In this document: positions 43,358-53,879 of the stretch, piece by piece
How positions within the stretch are numbered: the first letter of the stretch is position 1
Layout of the letters: every line of letters begins with the position of its first letter
Assembly: GCA_000711775.1 (NCBI GenBank)
Contig: ARYC01017088.1
Location: 33,326 to 97,325 of the forward strand
Length of the DNA stretch: 64,000 nt
Direction: 5' to 3'
Source: Oxytricha trifallax
Lineage: Eukaryota; Ciliophora; Spirotrichea; Sporadotrichida; Oxytrichidae
Made by a program: the position numbers and the translations under genes
Notes under the pieces: generated by a model
Told to the model about the DNA's origin: nothing
The model's database searches: none
The model's input: the letters and a program-made list of their open reading frames with translations, nothing else

Positions 43358-46300
43358 AGGCATCATGCTAAGGTGATGGAATTAACCTGACTAAGAACAT
43401 AAATGATATTGAGCTGACAGAGGATTTTGTAGTCCAAAAATACATAAGCAAGCATTATCTCATGGATGGGTTGAAATCAATTAAGTTACATGGTAGAATC
43501 TATGTGTTAGTATATGGCACAAATCCAAAATAATTATCAGTTATAAGGATGGGAATATTTGAAGAAAAAATGACTCTGTTCGACACAAGAGAAGTAATAA
43601 GTATACAATTAAGTCAAATATTATACTGTGATCATTTGAGGATGTTGAGACTCTCTGGGAAAATATCACTAAACTATAAATTTAAATCAGAGCTTATTCG
43701 AGACAAAATTGACTTTATGTCTCTCGAGTAAGAGAAAATAGTTTTATAAATAGTAAATGCAGGAGGAAATGGAACAAAGAATGCTCACAGGGAGGCAGGA
43801 AAAACCAATAGGAGAAATCAAGGAGAAGCTTAAGAAAGACTTCTAACTATTCAGAGATTTGTATGAACTTAATTCGCATCTTTTTAACTTGAAACTATAA
43901 ATTAATATTTCAATGCGAAGATGAATCAGAAATGGATTATCAATAAATTTTAAATACTTCCTGAGAAATTTTGGAGGTTCAAACAGGATGTCATGGTCGT
44001 CAGATGCTTCAAGAGTCGATGGAAAATAAGCCTAAGCCTTTTATAGTATCAACAGCTGCCTCGAAAGTGATATAGATATAGATGCAGCAACTATCATTCG
44101 CAAAAGGCTATGCTATATTAGTCAAAATAATCGAAATGGAGAAGTAAATTTTAAATACCAAAGCATTAAAGCTTAAAATAAATTGCATCCTGATTCTAAT
44201 TAGTACAGTAAAGTAAATAATTTTTAAGAGATTTAATAATGAAGAATTAGCCACCTAGAAATCACAATTCTCTAAAACTAATGGCTTTAGTAAATTTGAT
44301 CCAAATGACAGATATATTTGTAGGTAAAAAAGTAATTCTCCCAGTTTGAGGAACCGAAGAAACATCAAGATTTTGCATGACACACAGAACAATCAATCTT
44401 CCGATCATATTTTAGGATAGACATTATTATTTTTAACTTAAGTATTAGACTACTTAATATTAAGCTACATTTTCAAATGAAGATCATAAGGAAATCGCCA
44501 AAATCAATCACAAGTCCCTTCTCAATTAAACAAATGGAATTAATGATTATGCTTAACCTTCGAAACCGTAGTAATTGATTGCTCATTTAAACAGTTAGCA
44601 ATTATAATAATAGCAAAGAAATGCCCTACTATAATAAAACTAATTATTATTGATAAAATAGATAAAAATAGGAAATTCAAGAAATACAGATATCTACAAG
44701 TAATTATTAAATATATAACTGCCACTTATTCCGAATGACTTTAAATTAAATTTGATTATTTAATAAAAAAATCTGTGCAGATTGTGCAAAAATATAATTA
44801 CAGAAACATAGGGCAGTGGTGTGTGCAAAAATATATATAATTTAATAATCTAATAAATATATAAATGGAGAGCTCTCTCATCATTCTTTCGATCAATCAC
44901 TCAAGGTCACGCACTCGAAAAGCATCTTACTCTTGAGGCCGTGAATATGACATCATCTCCCAATACTGCGGCATGACCGATGAACTTGAAGATCTTGACA
45001 GCGAGAGAATTATCGTTACAGTTGCTAATTGAGAGAGCTACTATTGACAAGCTTCAGTTTCAGGCACTAGGCACTGGCTCCAATTAATCCATTTACGTGT
45101 TCCAGCACACTACATATGCCAGATTCGCCAATGCCAAGCTAATTCACAACATTGATAGTGGTGACAATGAAGACATCCTCCAAGCTGAAAGTTTCTATCT
45201 TGATAGAGCCACTGGAGACATCTTTATCAATGGTATTGCTAATGGATTCTCACTTTCACATTACTCTTACTGCTACAGCGGAGAAGATCATTATTGAATT
45301 ATATATATTTTTGCACACACCACTGCCCTATGTTTCTGTAATTATATTTTTGCACAATCTGCACAGATAATTGTATTAAATAAATCAAATTTAATTTAAA
45401 GTCATTCGGAATAAGTGGCAGTTATATATTTAATAATTACTTGTAGATATCTGTATTTCTTGAATTTCCTATTTTTATCTATTTTATCAATATCTTATCA
45501 AGTCATTGGTTATGGTAATACGAACTTCTCCCAAACTTAAACTTAATTTCATAAATAACTACAGTCATAGCCCTTACTAGCTTAAAATTAGCAGTAGCAA
45601 TAGTAAAATTTATAAAATTAAGCCAATCAAAGCAAGTACAAAGAGGTAATTGTGTGGTGGTCAAGGAATTTTTTCGAATAATGATAAAAAACATCTAAAA
45701 ACCATTCACAAAGACAAATGGCTTTACTCCAATTAACACCTAATAAGTTTAGCTACTGCACTAATAAAATACAATTATATGAATAAAAATGGTCAATTAT
45801 ATAAGAGAAACAATCATGTTTAGCAGTTGCTTAAGCATACCACCGATAATTTGTGAAACAGCATAAATCACATAATTGAATAAAGGATCCTCTCAGATGT
45901 GAATGGTAATGACAATAATTTAATATTTCAGTAGAATAAGAACAATTCAACAAAATCTTAGCTTATTGAGTTTAAGCCTATAGTGAAGCAGCTCTAGTTA
46001 GAAGCTACAACATATTTTAAAATAATATATGGCAAAAAGGATGAATTAATTAAGTCACCAAGAAAGTAGTCAGGTCACAATTTATCGTGAAGAATGGACC
46101 CATTGCTTAGTACATAATCAACAATCATTTAAAATGAATAACTACATAGTAGACAAAGTCTGTACCCTAGAGATTTAATTTGACAGCCTAAGCAAGCAAT
46201 ATCATACTTTAGAACTAAAGTCGGCCTCCTTTAGGAAACTAAATAAAAAATTGATAACAAATAAAGACTAGACTCTGTACACTAGCAGTCTCCACTATTC

Positions 46301-46500
46301 TTCTCAAAAACCTTAAATAATAATCAGTTTCAATTGTATCTGAATAAAAACCTTATGAAAAATTAGTAGTTGCAACAGGTTTCTCCACTATTTCAACTTA
46401 AACAAAGTAGTATTACAAAGTAAAGTTCTATATCATCATAAGGTAATCTAAATATTGGCAATCAATAAAATAAATTAGAACTCCCTGCTATGTATTAATT
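43358..46500 (+). pseudogene. Tubulin-tyrosine-ligase-like (TTLL) gene fragment with long Gln/Asn-rich tail
   Basis: The block starts abruptly at ~43358 with EASCQGDGINLTKNINDIEL, the ATP-grasp glycine loop region of TTLL enzymes. It continues DFVVQKYISKHYLMDGLKSI and GRIYVLVYGTNPKQLSVIRM, where TTLLs have VQxYI..PxLxxGxKFDxRxYVLV; the KFDLR Asp is not evident (KSIKLHGR). TTLLs add Tyr, Glu or Gly to tubulin in cilia. The 5' half of the enzyme is absent here. Gln/Asn/Ser-rich coding follows (LATQKSQFSKTNGFSKFD, NNYSHSPYQLKISSSNSK, QSSITKQSSISSQGNLNIGN) to ~46500, interrupted by a foldback at 44649-45491. Several frame changes occur. Confidence 0.5.
44649..45491. mobile_element. Foldback element, ~201-bp arms, GC-rich core
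   Basis: Arms 44649-44849 and 45290-45491 are ~97% identical inverted repeats (for example GGGCAGTGGTGTGTGCAAAA on the left, its complement on the right). The ~440-bp core is much richer in G+C and coding-like. One frame reads ERATIDKLQFQALGTG, SIYVFQHTTYARFANAKLIH, NIDSGDNEDILQAESFYLDR and ATGDIFINGIANGF; another upstream reads CGMTDELEDLDSERIIVTVA. The ATGDI-type strands look beta-rich, vaguely cadherin-like, but this is not a call. It interrupts the TTLL-like coding region and may be a cargo-carrying transposon or captured gene segment. Confidence 0.75.
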
Positions 46501-46680
46501 TATTATTTTTGTTTTACATTTTGATTAATTAATAATTTTTAATCTTATATAACACATTGATTTATTTTTTCTTTAATCTAATTGATCTTGTGATTTCCAC
46601 AATCACAGTTTATTTTACTTAACTTTATAGTATAATTTAGTAATTTTTTTATAATTCTTGAGATTATCAATATAATTACA

Positions 46681-47350
46681 TGCAAGGCTATAAATCGAGA
46701 AATAGTGCTAAAAATCAAGCAAATAACCATTCTCTAAACAAACTAAGAAAAACAAGAAACTTGTTGATAAATAAGACTGGAGGAGGAGGTATAAATTAAG
46801 ACAACAGCAATAATGGTTAGTATTTTAAGCGAAAAATACTATATTTTCAGCCTTAGTAAGGCCTGAGGAGTATAAGTTATGGCAGTGAGCTGAAGGAAAA
46901 AAAAACATATAAAGCTAACAGATAAAATATGCAAAAAACAACAATTTCTTGGGGAATACTTTCAATAACACAGTTAATAACAATACAATTGGCAATAATT
47001 TTAATATAATAGGTGGCTTAAATATATTAAATTATACTTAGAACCAATGGAATACTATTGAAATATAAACTTTTTGCAATTAAGCAAATTTATTCTAGTG
47101 CCATATAGTTTTTATGCAAATATATTAATTTTATAAACTCAATTTCAAGCCAAAATTTTAACTATTAACTTATAAGCAAAATAGTGAGTGTGTTGTGATT
47201 TTGAAATGTATTGTATTTTAATAAATATTGTTTTTTAGTAATAACCACCACTAATAGCATTAATAGATTCAACAACTTATAATATAAAATATAGCGATAT
47301 AACTCATTTAAAAAAATTACAAATTTATAAATGTAGAAATTGCACATTAA
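46681..47350 (+). CDS. Asn/Gln-rich hypothetical ORF
   Basis: ATG 46681 (MQGYKSRNSAKNQANNHSLN) opens a frame that, with one switch near 46935, stays open into NNFLGNTFNNTVNNNTIGNN and a long Asn/Gln-rich stretch past 47300. The original frame alone stays open to TGA near 47198. A Gly run (TGGGGINQDNSNNG) is present. Low complexity and AT-richness make it weak evidence for a real gene. It follows the TTLL-like gene on the same strand and could be its extension. Confidence 0.25.
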
Positions 47351-48360
47351 ATATCTTAAAATCTTTTAAATAGATATATATAAAATTACATTTACAAAAA
47401 TTTTAGCTAAACCTTCGTTTATTTTCGATAATTAAATAAAAATTATCATTAAAATGTCTTTAATAAAAAAATATAGATGCCAAATTACTTTAATACTCAA
47501 AATTGTAAGATCTTATCTTAATTCATTGATTCATATGTTTTTAACACACTTCATAGTAGAAACAATAATTTTTACGTTTTATTAATCCCAATTAAGTTTA
47601 TTAAATTGGCTACTAATGCTTTTGAAGTTTAAATTCTAGGATTTGATTTTGAAATTAAAAATAGATTTCAAGTTCTACTTGAAATATGGATAGTGTACAA
47701 ATTTAAGTTAAGATTAGCTGTTAGAATTGTAAACTAATAGCATTAGGTACACCCTATTTTATTTAAATTTTGATTACCAATTGAGTTATTGCATTAATTT
47801 TAATTTTCAAGCAATTAAGTCACAACTAATTTAGTATGTAAACTCAAATGATATTTGCCATACATATAGTACTCTTTCTAAAAATGAGTATTTTTAGTTA
47901 TTTGAATAAAATTGAATATTTCAATACATTATAAAACATTTGATGTCTCTTTTTATGATTTTACTTGAATCTGCGGTTTTCAATAATAGAGGTTGCTAAA
48001 CTAAAAATATTATTCATTATTAAAATATAACTTTGGCAATTTATTTGCCGTTAATGTTTTCAATTTTCATTGAAGTTTTTTCATCTTTTACCTAATATTC
48101 TAAATAAATATTTATTATTTCATAAAGTTAAAAAACTTTTCAACCTCTAGAAAATTTGTTATAATTGAGAAAAAAATTTAATTTTGTTAAAAATTCTGAA
48201 AGATACTCACTCTTTCTCCGTACTAATAAAAATCTTCGAAAATAAATTCTGGTAAATTATTTGAAATAATTAGCATTGTATTATTCCAGTTAAAGTTTAA
48301 AAATAATGTAAAACACTTTAGGAGAAAACTATATTAATAATTAAGATATAAAATTTCTTA
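47351..48360. other. AT-rich, no gene seen
   Basis: About 1 kb of very AT-rich DNA with no supported frame or repeat, resembling eliminated germline spacer. Confidence 0.4.
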
Positions 48361-48369
48361 TATTAATAT

Positions 48370-49074
48370 TTAATTATAAATTCTGTTACGATCTACTGGT
48401 AAGTTGGGAGCTATATCCCGACCAATTCCGGTACCCCGGAGTTCGAAATTGTGATGGCGCTCGGCTTTTACGAGATAAGTCCCGGTTCTGAGAACCTCCT
48501 CAGAAAAAGTCAGGGAAGGTATAGGGGGAACACGCCAATAAAAACGTCGACCATTGATCATATATGTCGTATTAAAACTGAATGATACACCTGTCCTGCA
48601 ACCAGGGGTTGAGTGCATCAAGGATAGGGTAGGAGTTATGAGACAAACCGCTTGGATCACAGACTGGACTCTAAATGCTGAGTAAAAGTAAGGAACAACC
48701 AATCATACATAAAAAATCTCAGCAGAGTATCATCTCGGAGTTTCCCCCCCCCCATTGGCAAGCCATTCAATAAGTCTTTGCTAAGAAGGGGGTTTTACCT
48801 GAACTATAAGCACTCATTGAAAATGCTAGTCACGAGAGTGAATCAGGAAGACAGGCGAAGTATAGCACATGAGAACTCCCCAAGGCAATCGGTGAACGAG
48901 CACGGTGCTGAAGCTATTCTGTCCAGTATAAGGGTTTCTCTACTCCTGGCCCTTGAATGGATTGAGTTAGATGCCCAAAAATCAAAGCTTGAAACGATCT
49001 TTTCTATCTATCTGGCTGGATTAAGCCCAGGTATTAATTTCCATTCAGCATTAAATAATAATAATAAAATGTAA
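48370..49074. other. GC-rich island with two divergent standard-code ORFs
   Basis: A sharply bounded block near 45-50% GC within AT-rich DNA. Minus frame 48702-48370 (110 codons, MVVPYFYSAFRVQSVIQAVC ... RRFYWRVPPIPSLTF) and plus frame 48778-49074 (98 codons, MLRRGFYLNYKHSLKMLVTR ... AILSSIRVSLLLALEWIEL) both end in TAA and use no internal TAA/TAG, unlike other genes in the window. The ~75-bp gap holds a C10 run (~48744-48753) beside GAGTTT. Not recognised. The code use and composition suggest foreign or organellar origin, or simply a conserved gene block; unproven. Confidence 0.35.
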
Positions 49075-49272
49075 ATTCAATTTTCTTCTTTCAATCCTTA
49101 ATTATTTACTGTTAAAATAACCAATAACCCAAACTTTAAAATACTTATTTGATTTAAAATTTACTGAAGAAGATGTATTAGGATTATTAAATTTAAGTGA
49201 GTCTGCAGGCTGTTAATCAAAGATGCAGTGAATAGCCTTTAACTATTACTTATAGTTTCTATGATAGTCAAG

Positions 49273-49839
49273 TGTTCACCACGAGCCCCACCCCCACCTC
49301 CATATAAATAATTTTTTTCAGTGTAATTTTTCTTGTCCTGCGGGCGGCTTTTACATATAATGATTTATCTTTATTAGATTCACTACATCCGTCAACATTT
49401 TTGTTTGCATGCTCCCATAAGAAAATATTTTAAAATCCAAACAAATGTTATTTTTGTATATAATATTAAATTTACTTAGATAAGAAATTTTTTTTTGTTG
49501 CATTCATATTATTGTACATTTAATAAGTTGACCATAAATTCAAAATAAATATACATTTCAGTTAAATAAGAAATTTTATGGTTAACTTATTAAAAGTACA
49601 ATAATATGAATGTAACAAAAAAATTTCTTATCGAAGAATATTTAATATTATATTCAAAAATAACATTTGTTTGGATTTTAAAATATTTTCTTATGGGAGC
49701 ATGCAAACAAAAATGTTGACGGATGTAGTGAATCTTTTAATATAAATCATTATATGTAAAAGCCGCCCGCAGGACAAGAAAAATTACACTGAAAAAAATT
49801 ATTTATATGGAGGTGGGGTTGGGGGGCTCGTGGTGAACA
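49273..49839. repeat. Long inverted repeat with GC-rich outer ends, ~268-bp arms
   Basis: Arms 49273-49540 and 49570-49839 are near-perfect inverted copies with a ~30-bp loop. Outer ends are GC-rich (TGTTCACCACGAGCCCC on the left and its complement on the right), and an inner CTTGTCCTGCGGGCGGCTTT is present in both arms. No coding capacity. The structure is that of a foldback or terminal-inverted-repeat element. Target duplication not evident. Confidence 0.85.
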
Positions 49840-51290
49840 GTCAAGATAAATGCAAATCATGGTAACAACCTTCATGAATAATAATATTAAATGTGAGAGA
49901 GTTTCATTGTCTTCGTTTCTTCACTGAATTGTGTCCTAAATAGAAGCTCATTTAAATTTACCTTCATACTTCTTTACTTTAAAATAAAAAAATTTTTAGT
50001 GATGTTGAAACTTTGTTATTTTATTATTCTTTCTCATTTAAACTCACATTCATAGTTTATATGTAAATGAGTGGTTAAATAACTTAATTTCTAGTTTAAA
50101 AACTTATACATTTTTAAGCTTTGGTTTGAATTTATTTGATTTTTTTTGTTAAAGCATTACCTCTGGGGATGTATAAGGCACTTTTTCAAGTTTAAGCAAA
50201 TATCTTGGAGAATTTTTAGCCTCATAACGCTTGAGTTGACTATAAGAACATTGTCAAATTATGTTACTTTATATTTATAAGCTAGTAGAATTTAATATAA
50301 AACATTTCATGGTTCAAAGAGAAATGAAAAAAAATTATCTATCAAGTTAATTATAATCGAGAAATGGCAATTCAAAAATTATGTATTTATAATAATCCTA
50401 CTAATTATGATGATATATCCATAATAATCCTACTAATTATGATGATATATCCATAAGCTTATTGAAAAATGATATTAAAAAAACACATAGTTTTTTGGAA
50501 AAAATTACTTAATAGCAATAGATTTTTTTCATGATATATTACAACACATAATAATTTTAATCTAATTTATATATGTGAAAAAGCAATATTGTTAAAAAAA
50601 AAGAAACTTGAATTAAAAAATCCTTAAAATAACTAAGCAGATCAAAGTAACTTGCACATTTCAATCAAGTTTAATGATTTTATCGACAACAATACTATGA
50701 ATCACACTGAAAGAAAAAGTTCTTTAAAGAAAAAAATAATCAACTTATTAAAAGACGAAAAATCATCAAATAAAGAACAGTCTGAACTTTATTTTTACAA
50801 ATAACTACATACTATCTTCACTACTTTTTAATAATATTTTTACATTTAATTGTGAAGTAACTAGAAATCTCACACTTCTAATATGTATAATTTTAAAGCA
50901 ATCACCTCCATAAAATTATAATTGTTAAAATAAATATTTTTTCATTAAATAATTTGAATCACTAGAAAAAGGCTTGATTTTTTAGATCTTTCAATGAATA
51001 TTTGTCTCTTTTCATAAAAAAAATAATATTTTGACTGGATTTATAAAGATTTTTTGCAAATTTCTGGCTCCTAAGAGAAAACTTTCTTTTCCTTAATTCA
51101 AAATAAAAAGCTTATTTCCCAATGTTCAAAGTTGGAAAAACTTTCGAATAATTTTAAACATCTTTATCATAAAAGACATCATACCTGTTAGAATAGGAGC
51201 TCATTTAATTTAAATTATTTTCATTAAATTCGTAATTAATATAATTATTAATTGGTTGTTTTTTATAATCTAAGTTTAGTGTTAGTGCTG
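49840..51290. other. AT-rich spacer with a 32-bp tandem duplication
   Basis: No gene supported. A 32-bp unit starting AATAATCCTACTAATTATGA is duplicated head-to-tail at 50391-50422 and 50423-50454. Otherwise AT-rich sequence. Confidence 0.4.
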
Positions 51291-51309
51291 CTGCTACTGC
51301 TACAAGTGG

Positions 51310-52600
51310 GTAGTATGATATTAAAAAGCGACCTGCTAAAAATATGAATATGAGTAATAATTATAATATTTAAGTGTCTGATTAAATTTATTTCTATTAA
51401 TATCCTTTATTAAAGATGCTGCTAAAAGACCATAGGATGTCTACTCTAAAAAAAGCCGGTCGCCCTCGATCCTTCTACTGATCTTCGCCTAAGAGTATCA
51501 TACTATTAAGCCACTACAAGCCTCCATCTTCAATGAACGGTTAAAGAGACTTCTCCATTTTATCTACAGCCAATTCTGCCAAACTAAAGAGATCTACGTA
51601 ACGTCAGAAACCATCCCTGGGCCTGAAAATACAAAGAAATATGCTAGATATATACAAAAGCAAGTGGATATTAAAGATATGGCGAGGAGTTCTACCACGA
51701 ATGAACAATAAGAAGATAAGAAGAGATACTTAAGATGTAACGAACGATGATTAAACAAGTGCTGATTCTACAAGATGACTTGAAATCAGAGGAATTCCTT
51801 ACAGGCAAGTGGAATTAACTATAGAGTATTCCTATAAGTCCTAGTGGAAAATGATAAGAAATCAGAGGAAAACCATTTTTGGCATTAAGCCATTTGACAA
51901 ATAATAACAAGATTTAAAATTAAAATGTCATATGCTAATTAAAACTCTGAGATCCTATACCTTATTCTAATTTTTTAGGATTCGCTAAAAAGGTTTTATG
52001 ATTCATCTTCATGGCCGGAGGAGATGACTGTCTATGCGAGGACAAGTCATTAAAAAGCTTGATGCTCTATCGAATGGTGCTAAAATGGAGTGTAGGGTAG
52101 ACTTGAATAAAGCTAAAATGGTATCAATGAAAGTTTATTAAAGAAAATCTTACAAACAGTGACAGGATTAGATTCAAGAAAATCTACCAAGAATACATTG
52201 TTAATATCAACGACATGAAGGATAATTGGATGATATCAAAGAGAGTAAAAAAACCCCTAAAACTTCTAGTTTTCTCATCGCCATTGATCTCTAAGATTTT
52301 AAGTATGCATCTTGCCTAGGATATCGCTTTTCTCGGAGTTACTAGTAGATATCAAAAGTAAAACGTGATTAAAATGAAGGAGTAAAAAGCTGATTTCAAA
52401 GAAGAAGGAAATCAAACTAAAATGAAATTCAAAAAGCTGAAATTGAAGAAGGCTGCTCATCCAGTGAATAAGAAGCACGAGATAGTGACAGAAAATTATA
52501 AAACTTAGAAAATAAACAGTGAAAGTATGAAGCTTTTCAAAGTACAAATCGTTGCATTTAAATTCCCTAATAATAAACCAATAAAAAGCCACTTAGAAGA
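51310..52600 (+). pseudogene. Degenerate coding region, unknown
   Basis: Plus-strand pieces have coding-like composition but frequent frame switches: MNMSNNYNIQVSDQIYFYQY and STLKKAGRPRSFY (~51330-51480); HYKPPSSMNGQRDFSILSTA; PGPENTKKYARYIQKQVDIK and DMARSSTTNEQQEDKKRYLR (~51620-51740); DSSSWPEEMTVYARTSH (~52000). Internal TGAs and shifts exclude one intact frame. KKAGRPRS resembles an AT-hook-type basic patch. Family not recognised. Probably a decayed or unassembled gene block. Confidence 0.35.
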
Positions 52601-52812
52601 ATTTCAATAATTATAATGCTCTTTATTGTTGTATTTAATTTTTTAAAACACCACCGATTTTCACTTTATTCTTTAATTTAATAAATAAGTTATTCTCATA
52701 AATTGATTTAATAAAATTAAGAATCTCCTCTCTATACATTTAAAAATATAATTATCAGATAAGTGAACAATTATGGTTAGAAGCAATATGTTTCTTTTTA
52801 TGCAATAATCTA

Positions 52813-53682
52813 ATATTAAACGAGTATAATATAAATGGTGAGATCGTTTTAAGGAAAACAAAAAGGCTATGAATTTAAATTATGATTTTTTTAGAGTATT
52901 TAATGTTTCCAACTGTCAAGATTATTATAATTTATATTAACATTTTTAATTAACAACTTGAAACCTAATTCTTTATTTTTTTACCATTTTTCTGATCAAT
53001 TTATACTTAAGCGCAGTCTTTACGATGTATTAGTGGTAATTACCAATTTTTTTATTAATTATCTAATATATTTTAAAGGTTTCTTCATTGTATATTCCTC
53101 AAAAAATTAAAATTCTAATAATATTAAAATTAACAACCACAATAATAACAATAATTTAAATAATTTCTACCATTATTATGAGTCTGGTTGAAATTCCTTA
53201 GAATTTTAAAACTTTTTTTCATAATTTTTATCAATGTAATCTTAATTAGCTTCTTCAATATTATGTTTTAAACTATGAATTTAGAAACTTAAATTATTTA
53301 AAAAAAAACCAGACTCATAATAATGGTAGATATTATTTAAATTATTGTTATTATTGTGGTTGTTAATTTTAATATTATTAGAATTTTAATTTTTTGAGGA
53401 ATATACAATGAAGAAACCTTTAAAATATATTAGATAATTAATAAAAAAAATGGTAATTACCACTAATACATCGTAAAGACTGCGCTTAAGTATAAATTGA
53501 TCAGAAAAATGGTAAAAAAATAAAGAATTAGGTTTCAAGTTGTTAATTAAAAATGTTAATATAAATTATAATAATCTTGACAGTTGGAAACATTAAATAC
53601 TCTAAAAAATCATAATTTAAATTCATAGCATTTTTGTTTTCCTTAAAACGATCTCACCATTTATATTATACTCGTTTAATAT
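52813..53682. repeat. Long inverted repeat, ~376-bp arms
   Basis: Arms 52813-53189 and 53308-53682 are near-perfect inverted repeats around a ~118-bp AT-rich centre. The arms are AT-rich with a few unique words (TATACTTAAGCGCAGTCTTT, inverted on the right). No coding capacity. It ends ~200 bp before the tandem satellite begins. Confidence 0.88.
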
Positions 53683-53879
53683 AATCAGCAAAATCAATAG
53701 CTTATCATCTAATTCAAGAATGCTCTAATAAGAATTATATAAGCCTGTATAATATAAAAATATAATAATTATACGAAATAAAATAGAAATATAAATTTAT
53801 TACGAAACATAACGATTGAATTGATATTTTTACTATAAGTAATTAAATTAAAAATATAATAAAGTAAACTTGTATTTAT

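Noticed and set aside
44865..45290. Cadherin-type repeat protein in the foldback core
   Set aside because: Only weak beta-strand-like words (YLDRATGDIFI, DLDSERIIVTVA) in two frames; no calcium-binding motif set.
48744..48753. C10 run as a boundary of a MITE like the one at 34.32-34.80 kb
   Set aside because: No matching inverted end or target duplication was found nearby.
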